Shown: positions 1 through 9,717 of the stretch, piece after piece | How the letters are laid out: every line of letters starts with the position of its first letter | Numbering within the stretch: position 1 is the stretch's first letter | Translations under genes and position numbers: made by a program | The notes under the pieces: model-generated | The model's input: only the letters and a program-made list of their open reading frames with translations | Told to the model about the DNA's origin: nothing | The model's database searches: none | NCBI GenBank assembly: GCA_951799425.1 | Contig: OX637395.1 | Coordinates: forward strand, 40,477,173 to 40,541,172 | Direction: 5' to 3' | Source of the DNA: Ilex aquifolium | Lineage: Eukaryota > Streptophyta > Magnoliopsida > Aquifoliales > Aquifoliaceae | DNA: 64,000 bases

Positions 1-480
1 TCATTCTTCTTCGCCAAGCAATGTAGTTGAAATCAGCGATTTGCTTTTTTTTTTTTCCAGAAAGTACTAGCGCCTGAGGCCGATGAACAAGATATGAATA
101 CACATATACTAGCAGCTACGAACATAACCGATTCCATGCGCCAATTCAGAAAATCACAAAAGATCTGGTCTATGCTATTCTTGTATGAATAAAACATGCA
201 ATTATCAGTTGAATATTCAAGCTTTCAACAGAAAAACGAAATTACGATAATAATAATAATGTGAGAGAGAGAAAGAGAGAGATACCTCAGTCATAGCTGA
301 AGCTGAAAATTAAAATCTTTGTGAAGACAAGCGAAATACCCAATCTTTAATTGCAGCAAGAATGAAGATCGAGATCACAATCGCGATAATTCAACTTTTC
401 GCTTCGATGAGCATAAAATTATTCTCTGAATGATGGCGAATTGACGAACGGTCCCGTTCTTATGGAAACCCTAATCACCG
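1..480 (-). other. Possible 5' end of a minus-strand gene leaving the window
   Basis: Read on the minus strand, an ATG near 294 is followed by ACT GAG and then GTATCTCTC, a good splice donor, with a purine/pyrimidine-rich leader upstream. This looks like a very short first coding exon (M-T-E) with the rest of the gene beyond the left edge. A second exon could begin near position 42 (frame reading IADFNYIAWRRR), but its acceptor lacks a pyrimidine tract, so I do not define it. No family is recognised. The call rests only on the start/donor pair. Confidence 0.25.
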
Positions 481-498
481 AATTACTAACCTTCTCTT

Positions 499-540
499 CT
501 TCTTCTTTTTCTTTTTCTTTTTCTTTTTCTTTTTCTTTCT
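499..540. repeat. TTTTTC/TTC microsatellite
   Basis: A short pyrimidine tract of TTC units passing into repeated CTTTTT hexamers. It lies just upstream of the possible minus-strand gene start and could be part of its promoter region. Nothing else is seen from 541 to about 1166 apart from AT-rich sequence without a convincing gene. Confidence 0.8.
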
Positions 541-1357
541 CAACCGGGTATGAGTGTGTGTCCGTGTGAGACACTGGAAGGAAGACCATTCTTTCTTGCC
601 CACCCGAGTCCGTTCTTTAGAGTTTGGTTAACCCGCTTGTGAAAGCGGGCGTCTCAAAATTTTACATCTGATTTCAAATAAAAAAAAGAAGAGGTAAATT
701 ACATTTTAACCTCCTGAGGTTTGGTACGTAGTCAAATGGGCCTCTACAATACAAGTCTAATTGTTTTGAAAACAAAAGCAATGAATTGACAAAAAGACTG
801 GTCCAAAAATGGAGTAGATAAGATAGAAACATTAGATTGAGGACGTGTCCAACATTTATCAATAATGTGGCCATGGCGTTTTAATATCAGCAATATTTTT
901 TATTTCCTCCCTTTCTTTTGTCAAGTGATTTCATACAGTAAGTCAAATCTGATATACCCTTGCCTCTAAATTTGGCACCACATGATAATTGCATAAAAAG
1001 AGAAAATCCCGCATGCATAAAGAAAGGGAAAAAAAATATGTAAAAAATTTTGTCTATTACGACAAAGTGAAACTAGTCGATTGCAAGAGAGCATCAAGTG
1101 CAACGAGTGAACGAATGGACGTCTTAAAAATTTGTCTAACAGAGAAGAGAAGAAGGAAAGATCTAAGCCCTGTTTGGTTTGTGTTTTAAAAAATAGTATC
1201 TAAAAATTATTTTGGGGAAGAGTTGTAAAAAACTATTTTTAGTGTTTTTTATGTCACATAATTTGTTTGGTTATATGATTCCAAAAATAATTCTATGGAA
1301 TAGAAAACATTAAAATTTGTTTAGACAATAACCCAAAAAATAATAAAAACAGAAATG

Positions 1358-1512
1358 TGGTAGTGGTAGTGGTGGTGGTGGTGGTGGTGGAAGTGTGTCA
1401 GTGGTGGTGATGTTGGTGGAAGGGTGGTGGGAGTGGTGGTGGTGATGAAAGTGTGGTGGTGGTGGTAGGTGTGGTGGTGGTGATGGTAGGCGTGGTGGTG
1501 GTGGTGGAAGTA
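1358..1512. repeat. GTG/GGT trinucleotide-rich tract
   Basis: A run of GTG units with scattered GAT, GAA and TAGG interruptions. Its complement reads as His/Pro/Thr-rich in all frames, which is an artefact of composition and not a gene. Much longer GTG-rich tracts occur at 19.05-19.74 kb and 57.89-58.75 kb. Confidence 0.85.
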
Positions 1513-1572
1513 TGACGATGGTGTTCTAAACTTTAAAAAAGTCGTTTTCGAAAACGCACAAAATAGTTCTAA

Positions 1573-2202
1573 CCTATGAAGCACGGATACGGATACGGGT
1601 ACAATACGATACGGATACGGCGATATGACAAAGTCTAAAAAGTAGGATACGGGTACGGCCAAGATACGGCTATAATAAAATATTTTTATTATTTTTAACC
1701 AACTTAATACTTATATATTTTGGTAGTTCTTTAACATATAATAAGAAAAATTAGTAATTCTTTTTAATTTCAAGAAAATATATATCGTGTCGTTGTGGTA
1801 TATTCACAAAGTGAAGTGACTAATTAAAGGAATCAAAGCTAATATATTTACCTAATATTTAGAAGTAATTTTGCTAAGATTATAATGAGATAGCTTTATT
1901 TTATGCTCTTTTGACATGAGATAATACTTAAAAAACACTCATGTATCTTTGAAGTAATATGAATTTTTTGTTAATGTATTGTATGGTATGTGAATTCGAA
2001 AAGAGATGTTAAAAGTTCAACTAAAAAATTATATATGTTGCTCGACTACAAAAGTATCCGTGAAGTATCCTAATATTTAATTATTATCGAATACATAGAA
2101 GGTGTATCCGATACGTATCCTCGAGTATCCGACGAGTATCGTATCCGATAAGGTATCCGATACGGGTACGTCAACCTCAACGAAGTATCCGTGCTTCATA
2201 GG
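1573..2202. mobile_element. TIR element with GAAGCACGGATAC ends and GTATCC-rich subterminal repeats (copy 1)
   Basis: The left end CCTATGAAGCACGGATAC is repeated inverted and perfectly at the right end (GTATCCGTGCTTCATAGG). The ends are full of GATACGG/GTATCC units, and the 500-bp centre is AT-rich without a coding frame. It is non-autonomous. The right half is nearly identical, in inverse orientation, to 63646-64000, which implies recent activity. A diverged relative lies at 32446-32958. The flanks TTCTAA and TTCAAA may be an imperfect target duplication. I do not assign a superfamily. Confidence 0.75.
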
Positions 2203-2346
2203 TTCAAACTTATTCTCTAAATATGCAATTTTTTTTTCTCAAATTTTCAAAAAACAAAATCAAACATAACTGGTCAAACAGTTTTTCTTTCAAAAATTGT
2301 TTTTAAAAACAAAAAACAATTTCTAAAATGTAAACCAAACATGCCC

Positions 2347-4436
2347 TATATTCTAGCTTTTCCGAGTTTTTGAACAATTGTTGGCTTGTGGATTTGTCTC
2401 TTTGTAACATAAAACTAGCGAATGTGTCATTTTCTTTTCTTCCGTACACTTTTGCTGGAATCAGTAGCTCCCATCATTGGCACTCTAGAGAAAAAGGGGA
2501 GAATTTTGATACACTATACTTTTTACATGACAAAACAAAATTTGTTATCAATCATAACCCATAATAAACTGATTGGGAAACAACTTTCTATACCTGGACT
2601 TTCACTATCTCACGGTCATCTTCTCATGACCCGTTAACCACACTTGCGTCGAGGAGGAGTACTTCCCTTGTTACCGAAGCTATATGTTTGCTCATACTTT
2701 AAGCATAGTAAACTGATGTAAAGGAAGGGATTGAAAAAGCAACTAAACTAAACAAAAGTTTAAAGACAATTATCAATCTCTCTACTCTTTTTTTGATATA
2801 GAATGGAGATAAGCCCCACATTGCATAATAGATGTGAAAAAACAGGGTAACATAACATTTTTTGTAACTCAAAAGATATTTTCAAACAGCATATTGTTAC
2901 ATTACAGCTGATCTTTTCAGTCTCCAATGGCTGATACCACTCTATGCCACAAGGGGGTTTCAGCAAACAATCGAATGCTGACAGGCAGAAATTGGAATTC
3001 CATGCGCATCCACACCACCCTCAGAGAGAACAACCACATCGGAGCCAAAAGATGACTTTGTCCATATATTTGGCAATCCCCAAATGGGTAGGAGTAGGAC
3101 AGAGAGGTGATTTGTAACAGTAAAACTGCTATCACTGGAGGAATAACTTTATTAATTTGAATCCTGGTATTCATATCTGGGTAACATAACAAGGTAAGAA
3201 TAAGTTGGACATTCAAAACATTGGAACCAAGAAGCAAGAAAAGGAAGAAATTAACATGGAAAGTAAAGAATCCTCAGACAAGAAGCTAGAATATGTTCTC
3301 GTCACTTTATTGAAGCAAGCATTTCTGCAAAAAGTAAGTTTGAATTATTTCAAAATCTACCATCATTATAATCCTAGATCACCAGCATATATATTTTCAA
3401 ACTACAAAACAAGAAAGCGGGAGAGATGATAGGAAGAACATAATTACTTTTCCATCTTCCGGTTGAGGGACATAATAATGTAGGCAACTACTTCATACCT
3501 AAACAAATTTGAGGACGGGTGGCAAAAAGAAAGAAAAAAAAACAGATAAAATGGAAAATCGAGTCTCTCTTTTCAATCTTTTACCTTTATGCATAGAAGA
3601 ACGTTGACCTAGAGTTCGAATTGCTGCAGGGAGTGTTCCACAGCTTTTCTTCACTGCATTGCTTGGCCATACTTTCCCTGCAAAACCCAAAACAGAACAG
3701 TGGAAACGTGAATTAAAATAGAGCTTTGAATGGTGAAATTCACAAGAAAACAAAATTCTAATATCTAACTGACAGAAAAAAGCCTTATTATATCCCAGAA
3801 TAACAGCTGAGTAGATACAGGTCCCATAACAGCAAAGAATTGTAGTTAGTAAGCAACACACAGAGAGTGGCAGAAGACAGAGTGCACTTGTCTTTGAAGA
3901 AAAGGAACCTTTAATCAACGGGATGAAAAACAAACAAACAAACAAAAAGAATAATTTGATATAATGGTGCAGATACATTATTTAGCCTTTAATAACGGTG
4001 ACCTTGATGCGGAACATAAGGGCAAAATAATGTTTAAAACGAAAACAAGATTCCATAAAAAGCTTTAACAGATACTTTTCAAGGGTAAATATGCAATAGA
4101 AAAGAAATTTGCGTGGAAGCAAACAGGGACCTAAATACATAAAACTAAAAATCATATACTACTTTAGCATGTATTGTGCTTACTACAACTTACATTTTCC
4201 ATTTGAGACGTACAAGAGAGGCATTGAAAAGAATTCTGGCAGAACATTGAGGGAAATGAACCTGTTCAGGAAATTGGGGTTCCCCACAGTTCCTTGAAGA
4301 ACTAGAGAAACATGACAAATGAAACAATAAAGGAACAGTGGACTTCACCGACTTGCTTCATTGTGTGCACTTTTATTTCAGCTAGAGAATAAGCCACACA
4401 ATCCTTGATGACAAACACAAGTGATCCATGGCATAG
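2347..4436 (-). other. No clear gene; possible 3' transcribed region of the PPR gene
   Basis: No protein family is recognised here. On the minus strand 3680-3591 looks like an exon: it is preceded by TTTTGCAG and followed by GTAAAAG, and is open in one frame (31 residues) with no similarity I know. It could be a spliced 3' untranslated exon of the PPR gene upstream or part of an unrecognised non-coding RNA. The reading frame at 2917-3237 has no recognisable features. Confidence 0.2.
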
Positions 4437-6740
4437 TTATCCCCTAGCATAGGCAGTTTTCCCAGTATTTGGGAGAAGACCATCCTTTGCCATGTCAGTA
4501 AGAACATTAAATACTGCATCCATGTTCCCTTCTTTGTAGTTGATCTCAACAAGGGCTTTCGCAACCTCAGCATCAGTAAGCCTACAGCTTTTCAATATAT
4601 AACGAATAACTTCATCCACCTCCTCACTCATCCCTTCTTTAAAAAGCTCCTTAATCAGAGCAATTACAGTGACAGTATGAGGGACAAATTCATGATGCAA
4701 CATTTCTTTGTAGAGTTTAAAAGCTTTGTGCAAATTCCCACCCCTGGAATGACCGTGGATAATGACATTATAAGCTGCTTCGCTAGGCTTGTGGTATCTC
4801 TGAAGCATTGACTCAAAAACTCGATCTGCTTCATTCATCAAACCTTTCATACAGAATCCCTTCATGAGAGCTACAACACTCTTTAATTCGACATTCCTAC
4901 AATTTTCTACAAGTGTATCATAAGTGACATCATTAGGGACAGATTCCTCGTAAAACAGTTTCATTAGGAGCTGCTTTGCTTCCCTAGTCCGAGCTTTTTT
5001 GCTAAGCCCATTGATTAGCACACTATAGGTAACAACATCGGGAAAGAAACCATTATTCATCATTTCATCATGCAGGTGGAGAGCACTATTAATATCCCCT
5101 TCTACACAATAACCATTCATTAGGGTAGTATATGTACATTTATCAGGTGGCAAACCCACTCTCCACATCTCTTGGAAAAGATCACAAGCTTCATCCAGTC
5201 TCCTCTGTTCGCAAAGACCTTGAATCAGCGATGAATAAGTAACAACATCTGGTGAAACTCCCTTCTCGACCATCTCCTGCTTCATTCCAAATGCTTTATC
5301 CAAATCTTGATTTCTACAAAACCCAGATATAATTGTAGTATAACTTACAACATCTGGGACTACCCCTTTACCCACCATATCACGAATCACTCCTAAAGCA
5401 TCTTCCATCCCACCCAATAGACAGTGTCCATTGATTAGAGCATTGTAAGTCACAATGGAAGGTGAGAAGCCACTCTGAGTCATTTCATTCAAAACTCGAT
5501 AAGCTTCATCCATAAAACCCTGCTGGGAGAAGCCGTCAATCAATGTCGTATAAGTTCTCTCATTTGGCTGTAATCCCCTAATACGTATCTGCTCAAAGAA
5601 TTCCATTGCTCGATGCAAGTTTCTTGCCTTACACATACTATTTATCAATGAAGTATAAGTCACAACATTTGGAGACACACCATTCCTCACCATTTCCGCA
5701 TGCAAAACAAGTGCTTGGTGAAAATCACCCACTTTACAATAACCATTCACAAGCGTATTATATGTCACCTCATCTGGAACAAAACCCTTGCACCTCATCT
5801 CCTCAAGAACCACAGTCGTCTCCTTCATCCTCCCTTCTCGACACAGCCCATAGATGATCACATTATAAGTAATCATATTTGGCTCCAAATTCTTTTCCTT
5901 CATCGAATTAAACAATTTAAATGCACCATCCATCTTGCCTAATTTACTATAAGCATCAATTAACGTATTATAAGTAACCACATTTGGTGAACACCCTTTC
6001 CTCTCCATTTCATCAAAAAATTCTAAACCCTTCTCCAACTCCTTGAATACACAAAAACCGCGAATTATGATATTAAATGAAAATACATTAGGCGAAATTC
6101 CATTTTTCATCATATCAAAATACAATTTCTCAGCTAATTCAATAGACCCATGAGAACTACACCTAATTATTGCATCGAGAACTGAATTGTAAGACAAAAC
6201 ACTGGGCATAAAACCATGAGATTTTGCTAAATCGATAGTATTCAGAGCTCTATCAATCATTTTCAAGTGGGAGTACGACTTTACCATCAAATCAAACACC
6301 GAAGAGCTCGAATTGCAAGTTTGGTACGAGTCTTTAAGGCATTGAAAGACTAAATTGCCTGTGGCATCATCGGAATTCACGGCTACCTCCACAGCAATGG
6401 ACTGGGCGGTCTTGAAGAGCTTAAATTTAGTGAGAATGTGGAGGGTGAGGCATTTACATTGGAGGTTGAAGAATTGATGGTGTCTAGCCCAGTTGAGGAA
6501 TTTTAGGGTTAAGGGTTTGTCGAACTGGGTTCGGAGGAGTAGATAGGAGGCTGATTGAGGGGTAAAACGGGAAGACAAAGAGTTGAGGTGAATTGGGTTG
6601 TGGCGTTTGAGGATGGCGATGGCTTTGTCGACCAAAAGGGTGTCGGGGGGCGAGGAGAGAGACGAGAATTGCGAATTTACAGAAATGGACAGTAAAGGAA
6701 TGTGGTGAAGGGCCCCGTGGTGAGGTTTGATGAGGGGCAT
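4437..6740 (-). CDS. EMB2745: P-class pentatricopeptide repeat protein, EMB2745-like
   Basis: A single intronless frame of 767 residues. After a basic, Ser/Leu-rich N-terminus compatible with an organelle transit peptide (mitochondria or plastid), about 16 tandem 35-residue PPR motifs run from roughly residue 147 to 730. They have the usual pattern VVTYNTLIDGYCK..G....A..LF.EM...G..PD. There is no E, DYW or SMR domain, so it is P class, expected to bind organelle RNA in a sequence-specific way. The C-terminal block, with KGFCMKG, ADRVFESML, HTVTVIALIK, LVEINYKEGNMD and MAKDGLLPN, matches what I recall of Arabidopsis At5g39710 (EMBRYO DEFECTIVE 2745), and the length is close to that protein. 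The ATG at 6740 is the first in frame and is followed by a plausible leader peptide. The precise RNA target is unknown. Confidence 0.9.
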   Translation of the reverse strand: MPLIKPHHGALHHIPLLSISVNSQFSSLSSPPDTLLVDKAIAILKRHNPIHLNSLSSRFTPQSASYLLLRTQFDKPLTLKFLNWARHHQFFNLQCKCLTLHILTKFKLFKTAQSIAVEVAVNSDDATGNLVFQCLKDSYQTCNSSSSVFDLMVKSYSHLKMIDRALNTIDLAKSHGFMPSVLSYNSVLDAIIRCSSHGSIELAEKLYFDMMKNGISPNVFSFNIIIRGFCVFKELEKGLEFFDEMERKGCSPNVVTYNTLIDAYSKLGKMDGAFKLFNSMKEKNLEPNMITYNVIIYGLCREGRMKETTVVLEEMRCKGFVPDEVTYNTLVNGYCKVGDFHQALVLHAEMVRNGVSPNVVTYTSLINSMCKARNLHRAMEFFEQIRIRGLQPNERTYTTLIDGFSQQGFMDEAYRVLNEMTQSGFSPSIVTYNALINGHCLLGGMEDALGVIRDMVGKGVVPDVVSYTTIISGFCRNQDLDKAFGMKQEMVEKGVSPDVVTYSSLIQGLCEQRRLDEACDLFQEMWRVGLPPDKCTYTTLMNGYCVEGDINSALHLHDEMMNNGFFPDVVTYSVLINGLSKKARTREAKQLLMKLFYEESVPNDVTYDTLVENCRNVELKSVVALMKGFCMKGLMNEADRVFESMLQRYHKPSEAAYNVIIHGHSRGGNLHKAFKLYKEMLHHEFVPHTVTVIALIKELFKEGMSEEVDEVIRYILKSCRLTDAEVAKALVEINYKEGNMDAVFNVLTDMAKDGLLPNTGKTAYARG

Positions 6741-7146
6741 TGAGGGAAAGTAGAACTAGTGTTTGAGCAGAGAATGGTGGAAGATTGACTGAAAACTAGT
6801 TCGTAGATAGAGTTAAAACCAGTTTAAAGCAGAAAGCTTGAACTTAGGTAACCTCCTTTTTCTGAATCTCTTCATGCTGTTCCCAATTATTGATTATTGA
6901 GTTCCGCAAGTATTCATTTGTAGAGAGAGAGAGAGTGACAAGGATGTCTATGTAGAGAGAGAAACATCCGAGAGTACAAGTTAAGGTTTAGAGAAGTTTG
7001 TGGAAGAACAAAACCAGTGCATGATGATGCAGGGTGAAGATTCTCTGTCAACAGCAGAATGTTAAATAGAACGATAACATTTTAATACAAAGAATAATGT
7101 TATATGAAATTTAAACTCATAAACTTTGAAAATTATTCCCAATTTA
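6741..7146. other. Upstream region of the PPR gene
   Basis: About 400 bases holding the presumed 5' UTR and promoter of the PPR gene, with a short GA tract near 6922-6938. No further gene or repeat is seen. Confidence 0.4.
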
Positions 7147-7948
7147 GAGCATCTCTAATTATGATTTAAATTCAAATTCAAATTTAATTCTAAATTTAAG
7201 TAAAAAATTTAATTTGATATAGAGTATTTCAATAGACAAACTCAAATATCTACTCAAATCTTCTAAACAATTCTCTTATTGTCTCAAAACTCATTTTTTG
7301 TATCATTCAAATCATGAAATTTTATAAAATAAATGAAACTTTCAACATTACATGAGAATAAAGAAACCACCCTAGAATTTTAAGATTGTTATAATCTCTT
7401 ATCATTTTTTATAAATCCAGATAAATAAAAAGAGAAAAAAATATACCAATTTTGACATGGGTCTGGTTTGAATAACACAAAAAACATACGTTTTTAACAA
7501 AAATGAAAGATTGAATAAATAAAATGACAAATTTTTTAAATTTGTAGATAGCGAATGCTTAAAATTTCAAAAAGAATCATTAGCCTAAAATTATATTACT
7601 GAGAGTATTTAACTCGAAAAAATCAAAGAAAAAATTGAGGGGTAGATTTAGAGTTTATATAGTATGAAAGATTGGTGAAATTAAAGTTTTAAAAAATATA
7701 AAAAATCAAGAAGATAAAAGATAAAAAAGAAAAAACTAGCGGCAGAGAACAAGTCACTGAAAAAGTGTTTTAATTTTGAATAGGTTAAAAAGTTACCGTT
7801 AGAAATTTAATATATAATTTGAGTCTGTTTCAATTTAGGTCCACAATAAATTTTGCCTTAATTTGGTATAGGTTTGAGTCCAAGGTTGAAGAGGTTTTTT
7901 GGGCTATTTTAACTTAAATTTAAATTTGAGTCAATATTGGAGATGCTC
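7147..7948. mobile_element. PIF/Harbinger-type MITE (Tourist-like)
   Basis: The left end GAGCATCTCTAAT and the right end (ATTGGAGATGCTC) are inverted repeats, and both sides are flanked by TTA, the 3-bp target duplication of PIF/Harbinger transposons. The 802-bp interior is AT-rich, with subterminal ATTTAAATTTGAGT-type repeats and no coding capacity, so it is non-autonomous. It lies between the PPR gene and the kinase gene. Confidence 0.8.
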
Positions 7949-7951
7949 TTA

Positions 7952-9717
7952 GTTGATCCATTATTAGCATCTGATAATTTTTCAGTTTGATGGGTAATAT
8001 GAGTTATTTACATGGGATATAATGTTAATTGTATTAATTTTCTTGGAATTTGACATAATTTTAGTAATAGAAGGAATGTTCGCATTTTGCAGGTAAATAA
8101 TACAAATTGGAGGAGTATTGATGGACGTTAAATGACTAAGAGTTGGAAACTTGGAAGAAGGGAGATACTGGTTAGCGCGTTCGGACGATGATTGCCATCG
8201 CGTTTGGATGGGATATATAGAAGGGGCAAACGAAGGTCTTGAAGGATTGGTGTTTATTGTCACTTGCGTCCGAGCGGGACTTGACTAGCATCCGGACGTA
8301 ACAACACGCCCAAGACTCTGAAATGGAGTTGTAGCTCGACCAGTCCTCCCAAAAAAATATAAATAGGCAAATAATTGTTAGATTAAGGAGGTTATTAATT
8401 TTTTCTATTCTTTATGGTTTTGCTACTATATCTGGCTAAGAAGCCCAACTAAAACTAGGAGAGAAACTTTTAATGAAATATGATATTATTATTGATTTAA
8501 GGGTTTAATGGTGTGTGTTATTCTGTTAATTTAACTTTTATTTCTTAGTAAAGTTTTTGCTCTGTAAAGATTTCTGATTCGTTGTGTCTTATACATCGAT
8601 TACTTCAATTTCTCAGCGAGTCAAATGACTAGATATTCCATGCTTAAGTTAATTAATATGGTTGTCACAAAATAATAGAATCAGAGGATTATGCGGTTAG
8701 GTCAAGAATTGGTTTGTTGAGAAAATTTGATTTGTTGTAGACTCTGGGCACAACAGATGCTTGCAATCGACAAAGGATTGTTAGAATTTTCTGGATAAAA
8801 TCTTGGTTATAAAGAGTATTTTTTGTGTTTTTATTGCCAAATCTTTCGATTGGGATCACATATCAGTTTGATTCTCAGTTAAGCCTGAAAACTGAGTCAT
8901 TAATAATTATCGTATGGATTTGATAGGGTATCCTTGATACTTTAGTATTTTAATTATTGTTTTAATCAATTTGTTTTAATGTTATCGAGCGAAATATTTT
9001 TCCAAGAAAATTCTTCAATAAATTTCTTCTATTAAATTTGTTATGTGGCTCTGTTGTTTTCACAATTTCCTGAGAGTTCGACTTCGAATTCCCGAGAATA
9101 TATTACTTTACACAACCTACACTAGGGTTTACATTTTTGAAGGTGTAACAATCCACAACAAATAGATGTTATAGATCAATTACTCAGTGTAGTTTCGCAT
9201 TAGTTACCCAAGCATTGACATTATGTCTAGGGTTCTTTCAAGAAAAAAAAACTGAGCAGCACAGAAATTTTCACCAACTTGGAAGTGTAGAGTTATTTAT
9301 AGAAGAAATTAAGAATATCCATACATGTCTATTTGTGAAGAGGAGACAAGACTTGGAATATGATAAATGAAACATTTTATGGACTATCATTGGAAGGGTA
9401 TAAGTAGAATCAACTGCAGCCGGGGGTGGTTACACCATCTACAACTTCAAACCCCATAGTGAGCTTTGTTGATCGGAAACGAAAAAAAGGACTGGAATTG
9501 CAGGTCCTGACCAGTTCAAGCACGCTTGAGCAATTAGCATGAGTGTAAGGTTCAATATAACTGTCAAAGCAGTCTTGCAGGGAGGTCAGAAATGTTGAAG
9601 AACTGAGCCTTGGAGAACACCTGAGAGATGCAGACTCTGAAGACCATTTCTTGCCCTATTTGTGCCTCCAAGATTTGTATGAAATGCTTGATGTTGTCAC
9701 TGCACTTTTCCGAGGGT
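7952..9717. other. Gene-free stretch, possible old retroelement debris and 3' flank of the kinase gene
   Basis: No coding frame of substance. The part from about 8100 to 9160 ends in a tract resembling the 3' part of some plant LTRs (CCTGAGAGTTCGACTTCG followed by an ACTTTACACAACC-type stretch). I found no paired LTR, no clear TG/CA termini and no target duplication, so this is only a suspicion. The 500 bases next to 9718 probably hold the 3' UTR of the kinase gene. Confidence 0.2.

Larger units (their letters stand above)
1167..2346. mobile_element. MITE-like element with TGTTTGG ends, carrying a GTG tract and a nested element
   Basis: The left end reads GCCCTGTTTGGTTTGTGTTT. The right end read backwards gives GGGCATGTTTGGTTTACATTT, so the ends form an imperfect inverted repeat of about 30 bp. 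Such GGGC..TGTTTGG termini are typical of non-autonomous hAT-type elements in plants. I could not find a clean 8-bp target duplication. Inside are a GTG-rich tract (1358-1512) and a second complete TIR element (1573-2202), so the host element was itself invaded. Confidence 0.5.

Noticed and set aside
2917-3237. 106-residue minus-strand frame downstream of the PPR gene
   Set aside because: No recognisable domain, no good start context, and ordinary AT-rich composition; treated as chance.
8100-9160. Possible solo LTR
   Set aside because: The 3' part resembles some plant LTR ends, but there are no convincing TG/CA borders, no target duplication and no second copy in the window.
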